The notes beneath the pieces are model-generated. The model did not search any database. It saw nothing but the letters and a program-made list of their open reading frames with translations, and was not told the origin of the DNA. A DNA stretch of 30,729 bases, taken from positions 1 through 30,729 of the IMG/VR virus record IMGVR_UViG_3300036651_000864. One strand, written 5' to 3'. Positions 1 to 9,904 of this stretch are shown here, piece by piece. Origin of the DNA: a virus. Position 1 is the first letter of the stretch. Each line of letters opens with the position of its first letter. A program made the position numbers and the translations under genes.

Positions 1-3000
1 GAACCCCCCAAACCCACCAAGCCCCAACTCCCGCCCACCGACAAAGTCCCCGGCGGCAAAGAACGCGGCCTGACCCGCAACATGAAAAAATCCGAGAATT
101 TCAGCCCGGAATTGCGCGCCCAGATAAGCAGCTCATACAAGCCGTTCACCGACGACGCTGCGACTGCCGAAACCAGCCATTTTATGAAACAGTCGCTATC
201 CAATGCCTACAATCATGCCATGGCATCCCTAGCCGGTGACTTGCAGCGTGTCAGTAGTCTCAAGGGTCGTATGGCTGGCGAGAACAAGCAGCTCGTCAGC
301 AACGCCGGTGCTGTCATACAGGCCCTCGACGCCACTAAAGGCAAAGGCACCGAAGCCCAGGCAGTTCACGACCTGCTAGGTAAATACTTGACCGAGGCCG
401 GTCAAACCAGCCAAGCCGCGAAACTAATTTATAACCGCACGCCCCAGGGTATGCACAACATGGCGCTGCGCGACCTGCGTAATGCTGGCGTCCCAATCAC
501 CGAGGAACTAAAGCAAGAGCTTGCCACTGCCAAGGCTAAGATACAGGCCGCCGACAAAGCGACTGGCACGAAACCTGGCACCTCAGCCGACCAGATGCCC
601 CGCGAATCATTCCTCGCGCGCGCGCGATACTCTAAGCTCGTTGGCAGTAAAATCCCCACCGATAATGGTAAAAAAGCCGTAGCTATATGGAAAACGAACA
701 TCCTATCCAGCCCGAAAACTGCCGTCAAGGTTGGTATAGTACAGCCCGTTGGCGCCACTGGCGAACAAATATCGAGCGCCGTTGCCACCCCATTCGATAT
801 GCTTACCTCACTCGCCACCGGCCAACGTAAGGTCACAGGCCCAGGCTTGCGCAGCACGGCCTACGGTGCCAAATACGCCATTCAGCACGGCATACCAGAC
901 GCCAAGACGCGGTTCGCTGAAAACATCGTCATGCCCCACTCAACCGGCTTCGGTAGCGAAGAGCTTGGTGCCAACGGTTTCAAGGCCGAGGGTGCGAACT
1001 TCGGCGTCGGCAAGAACGGCCAGCGCACCATGCTCGACAAAGCAACGGGTGGCATATCCAGCAAGTTCCTAAACGGCTACACCACGGCCGTCGGCCGCGT
1101 ACACGGTGCCTTGCAGGTGCCGTGGTACGAGTTCCGCTATGCACAGCACCTTATGCAAAGCGCCCAACTTGACGCCAAGAATCGGGGGCTATCCGGCGAC
1201 GCAGCCGACCAGCACGTTCAACAATACCTCGCCAAACCGCCCAAAGCCGCCCAAGACTCCGCCGACCTCGCCGCGCAGTATTCCACGTCGCAGCAACCCA
1301 CCGCACTCGGCCAAGCTGCCCACGGCCTGCAGCAAACACTGCCAGGCGGTCAAATCATCGCTCCGATTACTCGCGTACCTGGTGCCGTTGCCACACAGCT
1401 CGTAAACTACTCCCCGGCCGGATTCGTCAAGACTGGCGGCAAGGCGCTCATCGACGCATCCAAAGGGCGACCATTCGACCAAGAGGCATTTAGCATGGGC
1501 CTCGGGCGAGCTGTCACGGGTAGCGCGGCAGTAGGCGGTGGGGTAGCACTCGCCACTCAAGGGCGGGTGTCCGGCGCGTACCCGAAAGATAGAGCGACCC
1601 AAGCCCTCTGGCAAAGTGCCAATATACCCGCTAACGGCTTATACGTCGGCGGTCACGCGTTCCCCGGCTCACCCTGGAAAAACTACGGCGGCACTTGGGA
1701 ACAGGTCGGCAGTCCCGGCGGCGCTATCGCCCAAACTGCGCTAGCTGGCGGCGCTATCGCCGATGGCTACAAAAAAGGCGGCCTGCCAAACGCCGCGCTG
1801 CAGGGCTTCGCGGGTGGTGCGCAAATCGCCACCGACCAGCCGTACTTGACCGGCATTAGCGGCGCCATGACCGCGATAAAGACACCGAATCAGGCAAAGT
1901 CATTCCTCGACCAGACGGCCGGTTCAGTCGTGCCTAACATCGTCAGAGACTTGGCGTCAGCGACCGACCAGCAACAGCGCCAAACCAGCGTCCAGAGCCC
2001 GATTACCAGTATGAAAAACTCCATCACCAATGGCATACCACGCCTGCGTGAGCACAACCTGCCGCAAGTCGACACGTTCGGCAACACCGTCCCGCGCAAC
2101 AACATATCGAGCAACAATGCCGTCAATATACTCAATTCCGCGTTCAATCCGTACAACCCGCAGAAGTCCAACCCGAGCGCCATCACGAACGCCCTAGGCG
2201 ACATCCACAATACCCTCGACCAGAACGGCAAACCGCTCACCATCCCGACCCAAATCAACAAAAAGTACAACATTACCCAGAACGGCAAAACGGTCCCACT
2301 CACCGACGCCCAGCGCACCCAGTTCATCCAGCAATCCGGCCAAGCGACGCAAGCCGAAATGCCGAAACTCATGGCATCCCCACAGTGGCAACAGGCCACG
2401 CCTGCCCAGCGCAGCGCCATGATTAGCGGCACCAACGGCATCATGACCGGCCAGCGCGACCTCGCCAAACAGCAGTTCGGCAGTACCACCAAAATCGGCA
2501 CCGCAGGCACCGCAGCCAAGAACGGCCAGCTGCCGATGCTCAGCACCAACGGCAAAATCACCAACAGCATCCAGAACGGCCTCAGCCTCAACCTATCCGG
2601 CGACGACAAGAACATCCTGATGCAGTACAAGAGCCTGAGCGCCCCGCAACGCACCAAACTATTCAGCAGCCAGAACAACGCCCAGTACCTGTACAACAAG
2701 GCTAGCTACGACAACAAAGTCGCCAACAACCAACTATCGACCGCCCAGAAAATCAGCGGCGCCCAGGCCCTCAAACGGGACTCTGTCGGCGCCAACTACA
2801 GCCAGAACGTCCGCCAGATATTCGGCCTCAGCAAGCCCGAGATTTACAACTATCTGAACACGTTGCCCAGTGACCAGGCCAACAACCTGTACCAGCAGCT
2901 AAACAAATACGGCAGCGACCTCGTCGCCAACGGCCTCGAAAAGTCCAACAAGGTAGCCAGCCTCACCAGCAGTGGCAGCGGCAGCCGGGGCAGCTCCAAG

Positions 3001-3276
3001 AGCACCGGCAGCACCAAGCTCGCCGCCTTCCAGAAAAAGGAAATCAGCACCACCACCAGCCTTGCCAAACGAGCCGCAGGCGCCAAGGTCAGGAAAGCCA
3101 CGCTATCCACCAGGTTCAAATCGTCCGGCACTAAGATGTCCAACAAGAGTTACGCGGTCAAGAGCGTCAAAGCGACCGCTAAAGGCACCCGTCCGAAACC
3201 TATACTGACAACTGCCGTCAGCCGGGCATCTGGGGCTAACAAATCGAAAGCACTCATGAAAGGAGTACTAGCATGA
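1..3276 (+). CDS. Large virion protein, probable internal/ejection protein (5' partial)
   Basis: The frame is open from base 1, so the gene enters from outside the window and the ATG at 82 is probably internal; at least 1,091 residues are present. The visible protein is rich in Ala, Gln, Asn, Ser and Gly. A Gly/Ala-rich, weakly hydrophobic middle third is followed by an Asn/Gln-rich third and a basic Ser/Gly/Lys tail. The first residues (ERGLTR..K.S...SPEL) and the central NYSPAGF-like stretch recall the large polyvalent-associated (LPD) regions of phage internal proteins; that is family recollection, not a search. Its place just before adaptor and nozzle candidates supports a packaged or ejected protein. 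A scaffold or tape-like role is the alternative. It overlaps the next gene by ATGA, so translation is probably coupled. Confidence 0.7.
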   Translation, partial: EPPKPTKPQLPPTDKVPGGKERGLTRNMKKSENFSPELRAQISSSYKPFTDDAATAETSHFMKQSLSNAYNHAMASLAGDLQRVSSLKGRMAGENKQLVSNAGAVIQALDATKGKGTEAQAVHDLLGKYLTEAGQTSQAAKLIYNRTPQGMHNMALRDLRNAGVPITEELKQELATAKAKIQAADKATGTKPGTSADQMPRESFLARARYSKLVGSKIPTDNGKKAVAIWKTNILSSPKTAVKVGIVQPVGATGEQISSAVATPFDMLTSLATGQRKVTGPGLRSTAYGAKYAIQHGIPDAKTRFAENIVMPHSTGFGSEELGANGFKAEGANFGVGKNGQRTMLDKATGGISSKFLNGYTTAVGRVHGALQVPWYEFRYAQHLMQSAQLDAKNRGLSGDAADQHVQQYLAKPPKAAQDSADLAAQYSTSQQPTALGQAAHGLQQTLPGGQIIAPITRVPGAVATQLVNYSPAGFVKTGGKALIDASKGRPFDQEAFSMGLGRAVTGSAAVGGGVALATQGRVSGAYPKDRATQALWQSANIPANGLYVGGHAFPGSPWKNYGGTWEQVGSPGGAIAQTALAGGAIADGYKKGGLPNAALQGFAGGAQIATDQPYLTGISGAMTAIKTPNQAKSFLDQTAGSVVPNIVRDLASATDQQQRQTSVQSPITSMKNSITNGIPRLREHNLPQVDTFGNTVPRNNISSNNAVNILNSAFNPYNPQKSNPSAITNALGDIHNTLDQNGKPLTIPTQINKKYNITQNGKTVPLTDAQRTQFIQQSGQATQAEMPKLMASPQWQQATPAQRSAMISGTNGIMTGQRDLAKQQFGSTTKIGTAGTAAKNGQLPMLSTNGKITNSIQNGLSLNLSGDDKNILMQYKSLSAPQRTKLFSSQNNAQYLYNKASYDNKVANNQLSTAQKISGAQALKRDSVGANYSQNVRQIFGLSKPEIYNYLNTLPSDQANNLYQQLNKYGSDLVANGLEKSNKVASLTSSGSGSRGSSKSTGSTKLAAFQKKEISTTTSLAKRAAGAKVRKATLSTRFKSSGTKMSNKSYAVKSVKATAKGTRPKPILTTAVSRASGANKSKALMKGVLA

Positions 3277-3959
3277 ACTACACGACCCGCACCGTCGACT
3301 GGGTGATTCAAAAAGCGTTCGGCGTGGGTGAGGGCAAGAGCTCCGCACCGGCCCTGGGCTCGAATAAGTACAACCTGCTCATCGAGCTGGTCGACAACGA
3401 GCAAAAGGACTGGGCCGACGAACAGGGCGTGCAGTGGAATAGCCTGTACCAGCCGATTACTCTAGCCGCGCTCATCCAAGCCAATGTCGCCACCTACGCG
3501 CTCGATATGACCGTCGGCGACCCTAGCCTGTACTTCGACGACAAACTAATCCTGACACCCGCAGGCGGTGGCACGCAGGAGTATGCGAAGTTCATCCGCC
3601 CCGACCAGCTGACACAGTACAGCACCGACCTGGCGGCGGCTATCGAAAAGCGCAACCTGGTGTTCTCGCAGGCGTTCAGCCCGAGCGACGCGCTCATCGG
3701 CGGCACTATCCAAATCCCGAACTACGGCTACGTCAACGACCTGGCCAACGCCACCGACATCGTGCAGGTTGATAACCCCATGTACCTCGTCTACATGACC
3801 GCTGCAGCATTCATCATGAACGACATAATCAAGGCCGGAAACTACAATCTGATGCTCGCCAAAGCCGCCGAACTGATGGCCAAAATGAAAGAGCTCAACG
3901 ACGCCCACTATGACCAAGCGGTAAACGACCCCGTCGTACAAGGGATGAGCTGGGTCTAA
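3273..3959 (+). CDS. Probable head-tail adaptor (tail accessory) protein
   Basis: This 228-residue protein starts at the ATG of an ATGA overlap, preceded by AAAGGAG at good spacing. It has a helical N-terminal third containing YNLLIELVDNEQKDW, a mixed middle, and a helical C-terminus rich in Ala, Met and Lys. No catalytic motif is visible. Size and position, directly before a large beta-rich protein and after a long internal-protein candidate, match the podovirus arrangement of adaptor (T7 gp11 / P22 gp4 class) before nozzle. The assignment rests on context and predicted shape rather than a recognised motif. An uncharacterised minor virion protein is the alternative. Confidence 0.5.
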   Translation: MNYTTRTVDWVIQKAFGVGEGKSSAPALGSNKYNLLIELVDNEQKDWADEQGVQWNSLYQPITLAALIQANVATYALDMTVGDPSLYFDDKLILTPAGGGTQEYAKFIRPDQLTQYSTDLAAAIEKRNLVFSQAFSPSDALIGGTIQIPNYGYVNDLANATDIVQVDNPMYLVYMTAAAFIMNDIIKAGNYNLMLAKAAELMAKMKELNDAHYDQAVNDPVVQGMSWV

Positions 3960-3960
3960 C

Positions 3961-6003
3961 ATGGCAATCAAACCGTCGACAGCCACCCCCGGCCGCGCGA
4001 CAGCGGCGCCACAGCCTAAAATCAGCTTCGTCAGCTGCCCCGGCTGGCCTCAAGGTAGTTATTCCTACCCAGACACCGACCGCGTGCCACAGGCGGGCCT
4101 AGCGACTGCCGAAAACGTCCAACTGACACAGTACGGCACGGTCGGCCCGCGTCCAGGGCTATCGCTCTACGGCGCCCAGCCGCTCGGCACGGTGCTCGGC
4201 CAGATATTCGAGTTCGTACACACGAACACCAGCACCAACCCGAACACCCACGAAACCTGGCGCATCTGCATACAGGTTATCGGTGGCGTCGGCGTGCTCT
4301 GCGTCGCCAAGGACAAAGGCGCCTGGCAGCAGATAGCCGGTAAGACCTACTCGGCAACGGCCGCCGCTCATTTCGAGCAGGTATTCGGCTCAGTTACGGT
4401 TACAAACGGGTTCGACAATATCAGCTATTTCGACGTCAACACGTTCACGATTACATCTACCCAGTCACTTTCGGTGCCCAGTATGACCTCTGGCGTGGCC
4501 ACGGGCATTAGCGGAACTAACATCACATTGCGCTACCGGGCGAGCGCCGCCAACCAAGGCGAAACCCCGGCCTCCGTCGCGCAGACGGTCGGCGTTACTG
4601 AAGAGCGCCAACTATGGAACGGCACCAGTCAGTACGTCACTATATCCGGCACCGTACCGACCGGCGCGCAGCGTATCAATGTCTATGTCGGCGAAGTGAC
4701 CGGCGACGAGTTTTTCCTTACCAGCATAGCGGTCAGTGCCGGACAAACGACATTTACCTTTGTCGACACGGGCTCTATCGCAGAAACGACAACCCGCACC
4801 GCGCCAGTCGGCGACAGTACCGCCGGACCGCGCACCACCCGCGTCACGAACGTGGCTGGCATCCCGTTCATGGTCGGCGACAGTGACGATTTCGGCAAGG
4901 TGTGGTTCGGCGGCACCGGCAACGATGCGCTCAACTTCAGCTCGTACAATGGCGGCGGCTACGTCTACCCGAATAAAGGCGGCAAGGACTTCCCTATCGC
5001 CGCCCGCGCGTTCCGTGACGGCAAAGGCACTCCAATGACTGCCGTGCTATCCCAGGGCACCAACGGCGAGGGTAAACGCTACCTGTTGTCACCCGCTTCG
5101 ACCACGCTCGGTACGACCGTTATCACCTACATGGCCGTCCAAGAGGACAACGGACAAGTCGGCACCGACAGCCCAGACGGGGTGGTGCTGTACAACGACG
5201 CGCTGTGGTACCCGTCCAGTACCGGCTTCCAGACGTCCAACACCAAAGCGAACATCCAAAACATCATCTCGACCTCGCAAATCAGCCTCAACATTTCCGA
5301 CCGCATCGCCAGCCTGACCCCGCTCACGATGGGCAGCTGCGTCGGCCTGGCCTACGAGCAAATCATCTACTGGGCGCTGCCGTTCGGCCAGACTACCAAC
5401 AACCAGATATGGATGCTCGACCTGCGCAACCAAGGCGCCTGGATTGAGCCGTGGGACATCAACTGCCAGTGGATGATGCTGTACCACGACAACAGTGACG
5501 GCTTGACCAAGTTCCTGATGCTCGTCAATAACCAGATTTACCTGCTCGACCCGTCGATGCAGACCAACGACAACGGTGTCAAATGGCCCACCAACATCGG
5601 TACCGGCAACCTGCGGTTTAGCTCCGACGGCGCCATCTCGGGCAACGTCATCGACGCCACGTTCGTATTCCTGCGACCACAGGGCAACATCAACCTCAGC
5701 GTCCAGCTGAACACCCAGGACGGGCTCGTAACCTATACCGATGTGCTCAATTCCAGTACCGCGCAGGGACTACCGGCATGGGGGTTGTATGGCTGGGGCG
5801 GAATCGGCTGGGGTTCGCTCCCGCAAGGCGTCGGCACTATCAAGGAAATCACCGCCGAGAGCCGCGTGCCTATCACCATCGACATCGGCGAAACCTGCGA
5901 CTGGCTGACGTGCGGCGTGAACACCGTCGACGCTGGCTGTGCGTACCAATTAGAGGAAATAATCATCCGATATGTTCCGGTCGGCTTTATACCATCCGAT
6001 TAA
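3961..6003 (+). CDS. Probable tail nozzle / DNA-stabilisation protein, beta-propeller-like
   Basis: This 680-residue protein begins one base after the preceding stop and has only a weak ribosome binding site, suggesting translational coupling. The first 110 residues contain a GWP...Y..TDRVPQAGL segment and GTVGPRPGL, the kind of N-terminus seen in P22 gp10-like and T7 gp12-like tail proteins. The rest is Thr/Gly/Val/Asn-rich with blade-like motifs such as GVVLYNDALWYPSS, IIYWALPFG and IWMLDLRNQGAW. The end carries a Trp/Gly run (WGLYGWGGIGWG), a cysteine-containing stretch and a final beta segment. This fits a nozzle or packaged-DNA stabilisation protein below the portal and adaptor. No enzyme motif is seen. 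Confidence 0.6.
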   Translation: MAIKPSTATPGRATAAPQPKISFVSCPGWPQGSYSYPDTDRVPQAGLATAENVQLTQYGTVGPRPGLSLYGAQPLGTVLGQIFEFVHTNTSTNPNTHETWRICIQVIGGVGVLCVAKDKGAWQQIAGKTYSATAAAHFEQVFGSVTVTNGFDNISYFDVNTFTITSTQSLSVPSMTSGVATGISGTNITLRYRASAANQGETPASVAQTVGVTEERQLWNGTSQYVTISGTVPTGAQRINVYVGEVTGDEFFLTSIAVSAGQTTFTFVDTGSIAETTTRTAPVGDSTAGPRTTRVTNVAGIPFMVGDSDDFGKVWFGGTGNDALNFSSYNGGGYVYPNKGGKDFPIAARAFRDGKGTPMTAVLSQGTNGEGKRYLLSPASTTLGTTVITYMAVQEDNGQVGTDSPDGVVLYNDALWYPSSTGFQTSNTKANIQNIISTSQISLNISDRIASLTPLTMGSCVGLAYEQIIYWALPFGQTTNNQIWMLDLRNQGAWIEPWDINCQWMMLYHDNSDGLTKFLMLVNNQIYLLDPSMQTNDNGVKWPTNIGTGNLRFSSDGAISGNVIDATFVFLRPQGNINLSVQLNTQDGLVTYTDVLNSSTAQGLPAWGLYGWGGIGWGSLPQGVGTIKEITAESRVPITIDIGETCDWLTCGVNTVDAGCAYQLEEIIIRYVPVGFIPSD

Positions 6004-6014
6004 CGTAAGCGTAA

Positions 6015-6023
6015 TGCTATAAT
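6015..6023 (+). promoter_or_regulatory. Extended -10 promoter before the fibre gene
   Basis: TGCTATAAT is a perfect TATAAT with the TGn extension, in the only gap (38 bp) between the nozzle and fibre genes. No good -35 box is seen at 5995-6000, as is common for extended -10 promoters. Transcription would begin near 6030. The identical nonamer occurs at 21995 and, on the minus strand, at 10798-10806. Confidence 0.6.
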
Positions 6024-6041
6024 TCATGAAAGAGAGCAAAA

Positions 6042-7859
6042 ATGAGCGCATCCATATCCGATAAACTCGACCGAGTAAGTGACAGCACAACCGCACGGCC
6101 GGTTCTCGCCCAACTGGTGACACCTGGCAAGGCCATCGGCGCAACATCTATCACCGTCAACAGCCTGTCGAACTGGACCACTACCACCAAGGTCCACTTC
6201 GCCATTTATAACCTCACCAGCGCAGGCGTCAAAGACCCGACCACGCAGACCGATTGGACCGGCATTGTCTCGGGCAACACCATTACAAATCTCACACTCA
6301 CCGGCGGCACCGACCAAACGTACAATCCGGGTGCCATTGTCGACCCAACACCAACGGCTGCGTGGGCCAAAGACCTTTATGATAATATTTCGAGCTTCGC
6401 CAATCAGAACGGCACGCTGCAAACTGCCGCAGTCCAAGCGGCGCTGAACATCGGCAACACCCCGGCTGCCGGTTGGACCCCGATAGGTACGACATTTACC
6501 TACACCGGCAATAACGGCAACCGTGAGTTCACGCTGACGGCGCCTATCGACCTTACGACCACACTGCAAAAGGGTATGCGCATGCAGTTCACACGCGGCA
6601 CTGCGCCACCGACGCAATGTATGAGCTTCGCCTCTGCCAGTAGTCAGTACGCGACGAAATCCAGTCCGAGCGGTATTACTTTCACAACCGCTTTCACCCT
6701 TGATTCATGGGTGTACCTTAATAGTTATGCGAATGCGGGGATAATTGGCAGGGCCATCCCAGGCACAAGCGGGTTCCTTATGTATCTTACTCTCGGTGGT
6801 CAAGTCGTATGTTATACAGTCCCCTCGCAACAGACTTCTTACCAGTCAGTACCTTTGCGTCGGTGGACGCACATCGCAGTTACTTACTCGTCCGGTACGA
6901 TGGTTGTCTACATCGACGGCACGATTGCCCCGTCATTTTTGGCTGGCTCAGGGTCGAGCTTTACACAGGGTAGTGGCCCATTACAAATAGGTGCATATAA
7001 CTCAACCAACTTCTTTGACGGCTACATATCCGAAGCCCGCATATGGTCGGTCGCCCAATCACAAGCACAGATTCAAGCGAACATGGGCATGGTAGTCGCC
7101 AGCAACTCCACCAACCTCGTATTCCAAGCAACCGGCAACGGCACTTTCAATGACTCAACGACCAACGCCAACAACCTCACTGCAACCAACGGCGCCAGCG
7201 CTACACAGACATTCGCCAGCATCAACGGTGGAACAGCCAACGAGCCAAACTGGGCCCCCATGAACAGTACCGAGTTCGTCATTGTTACTGATGTGAGCAC
7301 TTTCAGCGGTGGTGTTACAACGCTCAAGGTATTCAGCGGCACATGCTGCGTCATCCCTAATATGGCTCTATCCAATCCGCAATACTCTAATGCCAGGGCA
7401 CCGTTCGGCTTCCCGGCAGGTACAGATAAGTGGATTGTCGATATCCAATGGCAGATACGTCAGACTGCGACAACTGCCAGTAGTGCTACATGGGTCAACC
7501 CTGGTTCGTTCCAGCTATCCGTCCCGACAGGCGAATGGGATTTGGGCGGTTCAGTTACTTTAATCTGTACGACAGGGTCAGCAACTGGCTTCGTAGGTGT
7601 GGTAGGGGCTTTGTCTACTTCTAGTAGCGCTCTTACTGATTTGCGTCTCGTTGGTCAGACAATTACTGTCCAAGCCAGCGGCACTGAAACTGAAGGTGTC
7701 TATCTTCAACAAGTACCAGTATCACTCTCGTCACAAACTCCTTACTACCTCATCATGAATGCTCCTACTATCGCAGGCACAACTACACTGTACGCAGGTG
7801 CCCAAAGCTCAGGCGGCCTTGGTATGGAAAGAATATACGCCAAGTGTGCGTATATATAG
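6042..7859 (+). CDS. Tail fibre / receptor-binding protein with LamG-like domain
   Basis: This 605-residue protein starts after a short AG-rich ribosome binding site. Residues 1-120 form a beta-rich head (TPGKAIGATSITV, TDWTG, TPTAAW) of the type that anchors fibres. Residues about 193-350 form a concanavalin A/LamG-like fold: MSFASASSQYAT, FTLDSWVYL, RWTHIAVTYSSGTMVVYIDG and DGYISEARIWSVAQS are characteristic strands. The last 200 residues are beta-rich and hydrophobic and end in AKCAYI. LamG folds bind glycans or proteins, so host-surface recognition is likely. From about 6,650 onward the codons shift to A/T-ending forms (TTA, CTT, GTT, TCT), unlike the C-ending codons of the head, suggesting the distal part was acquired by recombination. 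Confidence 0.75.
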   Translation: MSASISDKLDRVSDSTTARPVLAQLVTPGKAIGATSITVNSLSNWTTTTKVHFAIYNLTSAGVKDPTTQTDWTGIVSGNTITNLTLTGGTDQTYNPGAIVDPTPTAAWAKDLYDNISSFANQNGTLQTAAVQAALNIGNTPAAGWTPIGTTFTYTGNNGNREFTLTAPIDLTTTLQKGMRMQFTRGTAPPTQCMSFASASSQYATKSSPSGITFTTAFTLDSWVYLNSYANAGIIGRAIPGTSGFLMYLTLGGQVVCYTVPSQQTSYQSVPLRRWTHIAVTYSSGTMVVYIDGTIAPSFLAGSGSSFTQGSGPLQIGAYNSTNFFDGYISEARIWSVAQSQAQIQANMGMVVASNSTNLVFQATGNGTFNDSTTNANNLTATNGASATQTFASINGGTANEPNWAPMNSTEFVIVTDVSTFSGGVTTLKVFSGTCCVIPNMALSNPQYSNARAPFGFPAGTDKWIVDIQWQIRQTATTASSATWVNPGSFQLSVPTGEWDLGGSVTLICTTGSATGFVGVVGALSTSSSALTDLRLVGQTITVQASGTETEGVYLQQVPVSLSSQTPYYLIMNAPTIAGTTTLYAGAQSSGGLGMERIYAKCAYI

Positions 7860-7876
7860 ATAAGGAGTAAAAAACA

Positions 7877-9421
7877 ATGGCTTGGTACGGACAAAAAAAC
7901 TATCAGCAAAAGGTCGGCAACGGCCCCTACACTATCGCCCAAATAGGCTGCTTCTTGGTGGCATTCTGCAACCTGATGCAGAAGTTCGGCAGCAACAACA
8001 TCGACCCCCCAACACTCAACCAGGATTTCAACCAGCGCGGTGTCTACCTACCCGACCCGAGCGCCGGTGCTGGTATCAAGGAAGAGCTCGGCTACAATTC
8101 AGTGACGGCCATAAACGGCCAAATCAAGGTCGTACAAACCGTCGACCACGGCCACGCACAGACCGCTGGCTGGCCGAACAGCAACAACGCTATCGTCAAG
8201 TTCTACTATAGCCTGAACGGTCATATGACTACGCATTTCTGCCTGGTCGCTGACGCCAATGCCCGCACCATTGTCGACAGCTGGGACGGCGTCATCAAAG
8301 GCGTCGGACACTACGGCCAGCCGGTCGCCTGGACGACTTACGACTACGTTGTGCCGCAGCCCGTCACCAAGCCGCACGTCCCCGTCAAGGTCAACAGCCC
8401 GTCCGTCGGTGTCGTCGCCGAGCTACCCACTCCTACCCCACCGGCTCCACGCGCCGGGGTACAGTACAAGTTCCAAAAGGGCGACACGTTCTACTCGATA
8501 GCCCCCCGCTTCCACACCACGGCTGCCGCCCTCATGGAATACAACGACATCACCGACGCCGAAGCACACAACATCCCGGTCGGTTTCGAGATATACATAC
8601 TACCTACGGCTGACAGTGCGCCGAGCACCAGCGGCTACACCATCGAGCCGCTCCCCGAGCCGAAAACCTACCACATTACGCGCAAACCATACGCAAACAA
8701 GTGGGGCTTCGGTAACATCAGGACCTGGGCGGATTTCGTCAGCAATGGCCAGACTACCGCCGACACCGATGTCACCATCACGGCCGTCGCCACGGTCATC
8801 GTCGGCAAGGAAACCGCTGCCTACTACATGGACAACCTGGCGTACAACAACGGCAAGGTCATCAACACCATCGGCTACAACTGGTCAGATTTAGCAGAGG
8901 GCGCATATAGCCCCCCAGCCCCGGCTGCCGCGCCAGCGCCAGCGACGGCAGCAGCGACTATCCCGACAGTCTCAACCGTCCCCAGCGCATCGACTACTAC
9001 AGCCCCGGCCGATTCAACCGCCGATACTACGGACAGCACCCCCTCGACGACGGCAGCCCCCGCTTCCTACAAGTCCACATACGACACGTTCAAAACCCCG
9101 CAGATTTACGAGGTCACACAGACCGCAACTTGTCCCGAATGCGATGGTCGCCGTCAGCCCCACACACTGCAGAAAGGCCAAGCCGTGAGTATCATCGGTA
9201 CGTTCGTGAAAGGACAGACCTTGTACGGCCGCCCGACGGGTGCAGCTAAAGCCGGTTTCTGGTTCGGGGTGCCGATGGACGACATCGAGCTGCAAGACGT
9301 CGTGTTTGATACCAAGACCACCATCCCCGAAAAGCAGGTGCTCAATGCCAGCCTGACGCTCGGCGAAAAGCTCGTCGTCCTCATCGGCAACACCAAGCGC
9401 GCCCTGGAAAAAACTAAATAA
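7877..9421 (+). CDS. Endolysin: C39-like peptidase with LysM and SH3-like domains
   Basis: This 514-residue protein has a strong ribosome binding site (AAGGAGT). Residues 1-160 look like a C39-type papain-fold peptidase. The candidate catalytic Cys25 lies in QIGCFLVAFCNL, His120 in MTTHFCLV and Asp134 in IVDSWDG; these assignments come from motif spacing. Residues 196-242 are a LysM domain (YKFQKGDTFYSIAPRF..., then IPVGFEIYI). Residues 264-340 form an uncharacterised beta-rich module. A Pro/Ala/Thr linker spans 345-400, and an SH3-like domain with a CPEC pair follows at 410-480. It probably cleaves peptide bonds of peptidoglycan, and the holin candidate directly downstream makes a lysis cassette. 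There is no signal peptide, so release would depend on a holin. A virion-associated hydrolase is the alternative. Confidence 0.75.
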   Translation: MAWYGQKNYQQKVGNGPYTIAQIGCFLVAFCNLMQKFGSNNIDPPTLNQDFNQRGVYLPDPSAGAGIKEELGYNSVTAINGQIKVVQTVDHGHAQTAGWPNSNNAIVKFYYSLNGHMTTHFCLVADANARTIVDSWDGVIKGVGHYGQPVAWTTYDYVVPQPVTKPHVPVKVNSPSVGVVAELPTPTPPAPRAGVQYKFQKGDTFYSIAPRFHTTAAALMEYNDITDAEAHNIPVGFEIYILPTADSAPSTSGYTIEPLPEPKTYHITRKPYANKWGFGNIRTWADFVSNGQTTADTDVTITAVATVIVGKETAAYYMDNLAYNNGKVINTIGYNWSDLAEGAYSPPAPAAAPAPATAAATIPTVSTVPSASTTTAPADSTADTTDSTPSTTAAPASYKSTYDTFKTPQIYEVTQTATCPECDGRRQPHTLQKGQAVSIIGTFVKGQTLYGRPTGAAKAGFWFGVPMDDIELQDVVFDTKTTIPEKQVLNASLTLGEKLVVLIGNTKRALEKTK

Positions 9422-9439
9422 GAAACAAGGAGTACCGTA

Positions 9440-9892
9440 ATGCTCAACACCCTCAACAACATCGTCAACTACTACCACCAAATACCGCCCGGATTCTGGC
9501 AGGCACTCATCGCCTCCGGCATCCTGTCGCCGCTCGTTCATGCTTGGCATCAGGTCCACGTCACGCGTAAGGAAAAAGAGATTGCTGACTGGGCCATGAT
9601 TATAATAGTCATCCTGGTCGCGTTCGCCGCATCGGTGTTCCAGTACCTACTCACTACGCACCCGAGCAACCCGACGGTCATTGCCATGCACACCGCCGTC
9701 GTCGGTTTCATGATGACACCACTATATATAATAGTAGTCAAGCCTCTGTGGACGTGGCTATCCAAGAAGAGCGCCGCCGCTGACATCTACAATAGCCAGC
9801 TCAAGAGCTCGCTGATTCCCTCCACCGGCCTGCCGATTGCCGGTACGAGCGTCAGTGCTACCGCCGATGCGGGCCAAAAGGACGGCTTCTAG
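9440..9892 (+). CDS. Holin-like membrane protein
   Basis: This 150-residue protein follows the endolysin by 18 bp and has AAGGAG before its ATG. Hydrophobic segments lie at about 17-35, 51-71 (WAMIIIVILVAFAASVFQYL) and 79-101, separated by a charged VTRKEKEIAD loop. The C-terminal 50 residues are polar. Two or three membrane spans plus position beside a peptidoglycan hydrolase fit a holin that releases the endolysin. Holins lack a universal motif, so the call depends on topology and context. Confidence 0.65.
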   Translation: MLNTLNNIVNYYHQIPPGFWQALIASGILSPLVHAWHQVHVTRKEKEIADWAMIIIVILVAFAASVFQYLLTTHPSNPTVIAMHTAVVGFMMTPLYIIVVKPLWTWLSKKSAAADIYNSQLKSSLIPSTGLPIAGTSVSATADAGQKDGF

Positions 9893-9904
9893 TACACTAG
9901 AGGC

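Noticed and set aside
1890-2699. Minus-strand hydrophobic frame of 269 codons inside the large virion gene
   Set aside because: The Leu/Val/Trp-rich product is what the reverse complement of Asn/Gln/Ala codons gives. It has no start signals.
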